Below are positions 60,105 to 64,000 of a stretch of DNA of 64,000 nucleotides, one piece after another. How positions within the stretch are numbered: the stretch's first letter is position 1; the number at the start of each line of letters is the position of its first letter. Position numbers and translations under genes: made by a program. The stretch spans positions 682,001 through 746,000 of the forward strand of contig NZ_WBKO01000001.1 in the NCBI RefSeq assembly GCF_032842345.1, written 5' to 3'. Source of the stretch: Methanoculleus caldifontis (GTDB taxonomy: Archaea > Halobacteriota > Methanomicrobia > Methanomicrobiales > Methanoculleaceae). The notes under the pieces were generated by a model that ran no database searches, was not told where the DNA came from, and was given only the letters and a program-made list of their open reading frames with translations.

Positions 60105-60446
60105 ATGATTGTCTGCATCACAGCCCGCGCCGCGGGCACGGATGCCCCGGTCGAAGAGCGGTTCGGCCGGGCACCCTGCTTCGTCTTCGTCGACACGGAG
60201 ACGGGAGCCTCAGAATCGGTCCAGAATCCCCTCATCGATGCCGCAGGCGGGGTCGGGCCCCGGGCGGTCCAGATGCTCTCGGAGCACGGCGCGACGGTCC
60301 TCATCACCGGCCAGGTCGGCGGGAACGCCGCGAAAGCCCTCGAGGCCGGCGGGATCAGGGCATACGCCTACCGCGGGAGCGGCAGTGTCGCCGATGCCCT
60401 CGCCGGGTACGCAGCCGGGAACTTAACGCCGCTCTCCCTCTCCTGA
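60105..60446 (+). CDS. NifX/NifB-type family protein 2
   Basis: 113 residues: MIVCITARAAGTDAPVEERFGRAPCFVFVD, AAGGVGPRAVQMLSEHGATVLITGQVGGNAAKALEAGGIRAY and SVADALAGYAAGNL. It is a second Fe-Mo-cofactor-family member, paralogous in fold to the one at 59681 but without the His/Cys tail. 13 nt before the first MinD-type ATPase gene. Confidence 0.88.
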   Translation: MIVCITARAAGTDAPVEERFGRAPCFVFVDTETGASESVQNPLIDAAGGVGPRAVQMLSEHGATVLITGQVGGNAAKALEAGGIRAYAYRGSGSVADALAGYAAGNLTPLSLS

Positions 60447-60459
60447 AGCGGGACCTGGC

Positions 60460-61302
60460 ATGAAGATCGCGATTGCAAGTGGCAAAGGGGGAACCGGGAA
60501 GAGCACGGTGGCGGCGAACCTCGCCTGCGTCCTCTCCTGCACCCGCGACGTCGTCCTCGTCGACTGCGACGTCGAGGAGCCGAACCTCCACCTCTTCTTC
60601 CCGGCCGCCGCCGTGGACGTGCCGGTGACGACGCCGGTCCCGGCGATCAATCTCGACCGTTGTACTTTCTGCGGCGAGTGCGGGAAATTCTGCCGTTTTG
60701 GAGCCCTTACGGTCCTGAAAGACCGTGTGCTCGTCTTCCCGGAGCTCTGCCACTCCTGCGGGGGCTGCGCCCTCGTCTGCCCGCAGGGCGCGGTCCGGGA
60801 AATCCCGCGCACCGTCGGCCGGGTCGCCTGCTCCCGCCCCATCCCCCGCCTCACGCTGGTGAGCGGGGTCTTGAACGAGGGGGAGGTCCAGGCCCCGGCG
60901 GTCATCCGGGCGGCAAAGATGCTCGCGGAGGGGCACCCGCTCGCCATCTACGACGCCTCGCCGGGGATCGCCTGCCCGGTGATCGAGACGCTCGAAGGGA
61001 GCGACGCCTGTGTCCTAGTGACGGAATCGACGCCGTTCGGGCTGCACGACCTCAGCCTCGCGGCGGAGGTGGTGGAGAAGATCGGCATTCCCGCCGGCGT
61101 CGTCATCAACCGGAGCGACGGCGAGGACGCCCCGACAATGGAGTTCTGCCGGGAGCGCGACCTCCCCGTCCTGATGACCATCCCGTTCTCGCGGGAGATT
61201 GCCGCCGTCCAGAACCGGGGCGGGCTCATCTGCCGCGACCTCCCCGGCTGGGAGGAGCGGTTCGCCGGGCTCTTTGAGAGGATACCGGGGGTGCGCCCGT
61301 GA
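60460..61302 (+). CDS. ferredoxin-containing MinD/Mrp-type P-loop ATPase 1
   Basis: 280 residues. Deviant Walker A ASGKGGTGKSTVAANLA; VDCDVEEPNLHLFF; an inserted 2[4Fe-4S] ferredoxin at ~65-105 (CTFCGECGKFC, CHSCGGCALVCPQGAV); then DASPGIACPVIETLEG (Walker B-like) and GVVINRSDG. Related to Fe-S carriers of the Mrp/NBP35 group. Probably works with the NifX-like proteins in cluster assembly or delivery. The next gene starts within its stop (GTGA). Confidence 0.9.
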   Translation: MKIAIASGKGGTGKSTVAANLACVLSCTRDVVLVDCDVEEPNLHLFFPAAAVDVPVTTPVPAINLDRCTFCGECGKFCRFGALTVLKDRVLVFPELCHSCGGCALVCPQGAVREIPRTVGRVACSRPIPRLTLVSGVLNEGEVQAPAVIRAAKMLAEGHPLAIYDASPGIACPVIETLEGSDACVLVTESTPFGLHDLSLAAEVVEKIGIPAGVVINRSDGEDAPTMEFCRERDLPVLMTIPFSREIAAVQNRGGLICRDLPGWEERFAGLFERIPGVRP

Positions 61303-62168
61303 TCCGGCTCGCGGTCGTCAGCGGCAAGGGCGGCACGGGGAAGACGATGGTGACGGCGGCGCTCGCGGACGTGAGCGCGGTGCCGCAGGTCCTCGCGGAC
61401 TGCGACGTGGACGCCGCGAACCTCTCTCTCCTCCTCGACCCCCGCCGGATCAGCACCGAGGAGTTCCGGGGGCTTGCAGCGGCCCGGATCGATCTCGAGC
61501 GCTGCCGCGACTGCGGGATCTGCGCCGACCACTGCCGGTTCGGGGCGATCGTCCGCCGGGACGACGCCTGGACGGTGGAAGCCCTGCACTGCGAGGGCTG
61601 CGGCGTCTGCACCTACGTCTGCCCGATGGGGGCGGTCTCGATGGAGCCGCGTGTCTGCGGCGAGATCTACGTCTCCGGGACGGAGATGGGGGACCTCGCC
61701 CACGCCCGGCTCTTTCCGGGCTCCGGGAACTCGGGGCTGCTCGTCACCGGGGTGAAGAAGCGGGCGCTCGCCCGGTCGGCTGGCCGGGACCTGCTCCTTG
61801 CCGACGGCCCGCCGGGGATCGGGTGCCCGCTGATCGCGACGGTCGGGGGCATGGACGCGGTCCTCGTCGTCACGGAACCGGGAGTCTCGGCGCTCCACGA
61901 TCTGGAGCGGCTCGTGACGGTCTGCCGGCGATTCGGGGTCAGGATCTTCGTCGCCATCAACCGGTTCGACCTCGCGGAGGATATCTGCAAGAGGATCGAG
62001 GACTACTGCGGGCGGGAAGGCATCACGGTGGCGGGGAAGATCCCGTTCGACCCGGCGGTCGTCGCCGCGGTCCGGGGCGGCTGGCCCGTGACCCGGACCG
62101 ACTCGTCGGCGGCGAAGGCGCTGCGGGCGCTCCGGGACAACCTCTTCTCCGAACTCGGGCTCCCGTGA
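61299..62168 (+). CDS. ferredoxin-containing MinD/Mrp-type P-loop ATPase 2
   Basis: 289 residues: VSGKGGTGKTMVTAALAD, ADCDVDAANLSLLL, ferredoxin insert CRDCGICADHC and CEGCGVCTYVCPMGAV, LADGPPGIGCPLIATVGGMDAVLVV and FVAINRFDLAEDI. Paralogue of the previous gene; two such ATPases side by side probably heterodimerise. An oligo-T run (about 62179-62186) follows as terminator. Confidence 0.9.
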   Translation: MIRLAVVSGKGGTGKTMVTAALADVSAVPQVLADCDVDAANLSLLLDPRRISTEEFRGLAAARIDLERCRDCGICADHCRFGAIVRRDDAWTVEALHCEGCGVCTYVCPMGAVSMEPRVCGEIYVSGTEMGDLAHARLFPGSGNSGLLVTGVKKRALARSAGRDLLLADGPPGIGCPLIATVGGMDAVLVVTEPGVSALHDLERLVTVCRRFGVRIFVAINRFDLAEDICKRIEDYCGREGITVAGKIPFDPAVVAAVRGGWPVTRTDSSAAKALRALRDNLFSELGLP

Positions 62169-62170
62169 GC

Positions 62171-62188
62171 TCGCACTCTTTTTTTTGT
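62171..62188 (+). terminator. oligo-T terminator after the NifX/MinD cluster
   Basis: TCGCACTCTTTTTTTTGTG follows the last stop by a few bases; runs of T are the usual archaeal termination signal. Confidence 0.55.
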
Positions 62189-62278
62189 GAGCCGCTCCGC
62201 TGCCGGAAAATACTGTCAGGATGTCGTAACTGTCAGTTGCCTGATGGAGCGATTGCGAAAAAAGAGTTAATTATTGTT

Positions 62279-62473
62279 TTAGAACCGGGGCTTTCTGTGC
62301 TTGGGGAGGCAGTCCTGGCAATAGACGGGTCTGCCTTCGGTCGGCTTGAACGGGACTTCGCACTCTTTCCCACAGTCGGAACAAACGGTCTTGGTCATTT
62401 CACGGGGGCCGCCGAAGTTCCTCGGGCCGCCGAAATTTCTGTTGCCTCTGTTATAATCCATTGGATTGCTCAT
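62279..62473 (-). CDS. small CxxC-x17-CxxC zinc-ribbon protein
   Basis: 64 residues. A Gly/Arg/Asn-rich N-terminus (NRGNRNFGGPRNFGGPRE) is followed by VCSDCGKECEVPFKPTEGRPVYCQDC, the CxxC-x17-CxxC zinc-binding domain common in methanogens and other microbes; function unknown. TATA-like ATTATATACTATAC lies about 40 nt upstream on the minus strand. Confidence 0.85.
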   Translation of the reverse strand: MSNPMDYNRGNRNFGGPRNFGGPREMTKTVCSDCGKECEVPFKPTEGRPVYCQDCLPKHRKPRF

Positions 62474-62525
62474 GCAGATAAGAACACTGCCTGTAAAGAT
62501 ATGAGTGTATAGTATATAATGTACT

Positions 62526-62885
62526 TCATCGACCCGGAAGGGGGGAGGGTGATCGGGATCCTATCTGCAGTGACCTCCCGGCTTGCCTGGATACAGCGGA
62601 CTTCGGGACCCGAGAGGTTGCGGAAACATGGCTGCCGGACCGATTTCTATTCCTGCGAGCACTTCCGGGCGATGAGGGAGGCGGAAAGGATTCTGCGCGG
62701 TTAATCCTCGGGGCGTTTCCGATCGGGCGTTGCCGCAAGGAGCGATCGAAGTCCCGGATCACCGCGTCGACAGTCTTTTTGTCCCGGAAGATGTCCTCTT
62801 TTGAGTATCCTGCGATGTACTCCTCAATACGTTCGATAGCCTCCGGGATATCTCCGATCAACAGGGCTTCGTCACGTTTAGACAT
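62526..62885 (-). pseudogene. truncated HepT-like (HEPN/DUF86) toxin remnant
   Basis: From the ATG at 62885, MSKRDEALLIGDIPEAIERIEEYIAGYSKEDIFRDKKTVDAVIRDF matches the first ~45 residues of HepT. After 62748 the frame loses similarity (FDRSLRQRPIG...) and the RNase RX4-6H motif is absent. The start overlaps the MNT stop, the usual module order. The toxin is therefore inactive here. Confidence 0.7.
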
Positions 62886-63204
62886 ATACCGCTTCCGCGT
62901 CGACGGCATGCATGAGCCGTGGCTGCCGGGCGATCCCACCCTTCAGCGCGAGATCTACGGGGAGACCGAGGATCCTCTCCAGGTCCTCTTTGAGGTCCAC
63001 GACATCCCAGCCGATCGGCTCGTCGAGCTCGATCAGGATGTCGAGATCGCTCCCTGCGCTCTGTTCGTTGTGCACATACGAGCCGAAGACCCCGATCTCC
63101 CGGATGTGATACCGCTCCCGAAGGTACGGCTTCACTCTTGCGAGCGCGTCGATGATCGACCGCACGGTCCAGTGGGAGGGGATATCTTCAGGCTTTTTCG
63201 GCAC
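62878..63204 (-). CDS. mntA: MNT-type nucleotidyltransferase antitoxin
   Basis: 108 residues: REIGVFGSYVHNEQSAGSDLDILIELDEPIGWDVVDLKEDLERILGLPVDLAL. The GSX10DXD catalytic pattern and third Asp region are intact. MNT antitoxins AMPylate the HepT RNase toxin at a Tyr; here the toxin is broken, leaving an orphan antitoxin. Confidence 0.85.
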   Translation of the reverse strand: MPKKPEDIPSHWTVRSIIDALARVKPYLRERYHIREIGVFGSYVHNEQSAGSDLDILIELDEPIGWDVVDLKEDLERILGLPVDLALKGGIARQPRLMHAVDAEAVYV

Positions 63205-63372
63205 TTTTGGCCTCCTGAAGAGGTGATAGGATGGGGAGACGGTTTAACGTTTCTCCGAGCCGCCCCCATGCCGGTGTGGTGCTCTGCGCGATCATCCGGT
63301 GCGGGATGGTTGCTGAACCACATGCCCCTCCGTCACGGGCTTTTTTTGGTCTGAAATCAAACGGATGGAGGG

Positions 63373-64000
63373 ATGAAGACTCAGATCGAGGAGGCCCGGG
63401 AGGGGTCCGTCACTCCCCGGATGGAAGCGGTCGCAGCGGCCGAAGGGGTCGAGGCCGAAAGCCTCCGCCACTCCGTCGCCGTCGGCGAAGCCGTCATCAT
63501 GACACGGGGAACGTGCTCGGTCGGCATCGGTCGCGGCCTGCGGACGAAGGTCAACGTCAACCTGGGAACTTCGACCTCCCGGGTTCACCCTGAAGAGGAG
63601 GTCGAGAAGGCCAGGATCGCCGGGTTGCACGGCGCGGATACCATCACCGATCTCTCTACCGGGGGAGACATCCCGGCGATCAGGCGGGCGATCTTTGCCG
63701 CCGTCCCTCTCCCGGTCACCACGGTGCCGGTCTACCAGGCCGCCGCCGAGATCGGCGTCGGTGCCATGACCGCAGAGGATATCCTCGCCACCATCAGGCA
63801 TCAGGCAGAGGAGGGAGTCTCCTCGTTCGTCCTCCATGCCGTCACCAGGAAGATGATCGACGCCGCCTGGGACGGGGAGCGGATCATGGGAATCGTCTCG
63901 AAGGGCGGATCGATCACCGCCGCCTACATGCTCACCAACGACACCGAAAATCCCTTCGTCGAGCACTTCGACGAGATCCTTGCCGTCCTCAGGAGACACG
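63373..64000 (+). CDS. thiC: phosphomethylpyrimidine synthase ThiC, 3' end cut off
   Basis: First 209 residues from ATG 63373 with GGAGG just before it. MKTQIEEAREGSVTPRMEAVAAAEGV, GRGLRTKVNVNLGTSTS, HGADTITDLSTGGDIPAIRRAIF, LPVTTVPVYQAA and VLHAVTRKMIDAAWDGERIMGIVSKGGS are methanogen-type ThiC, the radical-SAM enzyme making HMP-P for thiamin. No TPP riboswitch core is visible in the 168 bp upstream. The gene runs off the window. Confidence 0.93.
   Translation, partial: MKTQIEEAREGSVTPRMEAVAAAEGVEAESLRHSVAVGEAVIMTRGTCSVGIGRGLRTKVNVNLGTSTSRVHPEEEVEKARIAGLHGADTITDLSTGGDIPAIRRAIFAAVPLPVTTVPVYQAAAEIGVGAMTAEDILATIRHQAEEGVSSFVLHAVTRKMIDAAWDGERIMGIVSKGGSITAAYMLTNDTENPFVEHFDEILAVLRRH

Noticed and set aside
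62519-62704. Small plus-strand frame of 61 residues
   Set aside because: No family resemblance; lies opposite the degraded HepT region.
63205-63372. TPP riboswitch upstream of thiC
   Set aside because: No CUGAGA or the other conserved TPP-box sequences could be found.

Overview
This is a GC-rich archaeal chromosome segment from a methanogen. The best fit is the order Methanomicrobiales, and the surface proteins suggest a Methanoculleus-like genome. The evidence is a methanofuran-pathway kinase (MfnE), archaeal EF-1beta, an archaeal SRP RNA with its helix-8 signature, a methanogen-type ThiC, DUF3821-type/S-layer surface glycoproteins, a PaaK/F390-synthetase-like ligase, HTH-PAS regulators without a kinase domain, and TATA-box promoters that often give near-leaderless genes. 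The genus is inferred from family recognition; no search was run.

Layout. 0-9 kb: end of a TauE/SafE exporter, secreted or membrane proteins including a transglutaminase-like protein with Ser in place of the catalytic Cys, a HEAT protein, an HTH-PAS regulator, a methyltransferase and a Cache-domain lipoprotein, then a 0.7 kb non-coding stretch that may encode a structured RNA. 9-20 kb: Tsr3, a TudS-desulfidase/deoxyribosyltransferase fusion, a complete RsbW/RsbU/RsbV-like partner-switching operon, a second HTH-PAS regulator, LemA plus DUF2207, a four-repeat lipoprotein ending in DUF333, and a second STAS protein with a HEAT partner. 20-34 kb: surface proteins, an anion transporter, an adenylate-forming ligase, a metallo-beta-lactamase fused to a kinase-like tail, a glutaredoxin plus FTR-rubredoxin pair, a cytosine-permease-like protein, two small HTH regulators, a phospholipase D, MfnE, EF-1beta, malate dehydrogenase and the SRP RNA. 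34-43 kb: a one-strand block with three AI-2E/PerM family transporters, two SpoIIAA-like proteins, a PHP phosphoesterase, DUF1269 and SulP, apparently grown by duplication. 43-50 kb: a third HTH-PAS regulator, the large S-layer-like protein with a translationally coupled anchor-like partner, and a nucleotidyltransferase gene broken by a hairpin-repeat array. 50-54 kb: DUF5320, DUF134, then a 2.5 kb AT-rich element integrated in a CAT-anticodon tRNA gene. 54-64 kb: a stand-alone ATP-cone protein, phosphomannomutase/cysteine desulfurase/Lon-like protease as an overlapping operon, two NifX-like proteins with two ferredoxin-containing MinD ATPases, a zinc-ribbon protein, a decayed MNT/HepT module and the start of thiC.

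Three points stand out. (1) DUF5320-DUF134 at 50.3 kb and the NifX/NifX/MinD/MinD cluster at 59.7-62.2 kb share a promoter element, CATATG[T/A]GTAATAATT and a weaker third copy, each placed just downstream of a TATA box. This suggests one regulon, with DUF134 a candidate regulator. (2) A family of short hairpins with conserved loops but covarying stems (NNNCC-TGRY-GGNNN) forms arrays at 17.3 kb and 49.4-50.0 kb, the latter with 13 perfect 40-bp units. Both arrays abut copies of a second, ~80-bp inverted-repeat family that occurs four times in the window. (3) The tRNA-integrated element carries an AT-rich ATPase, a ribbon-helix-helix gene and operator or iteron-like repeats, and is bounded by a 22-bp direct repeat.
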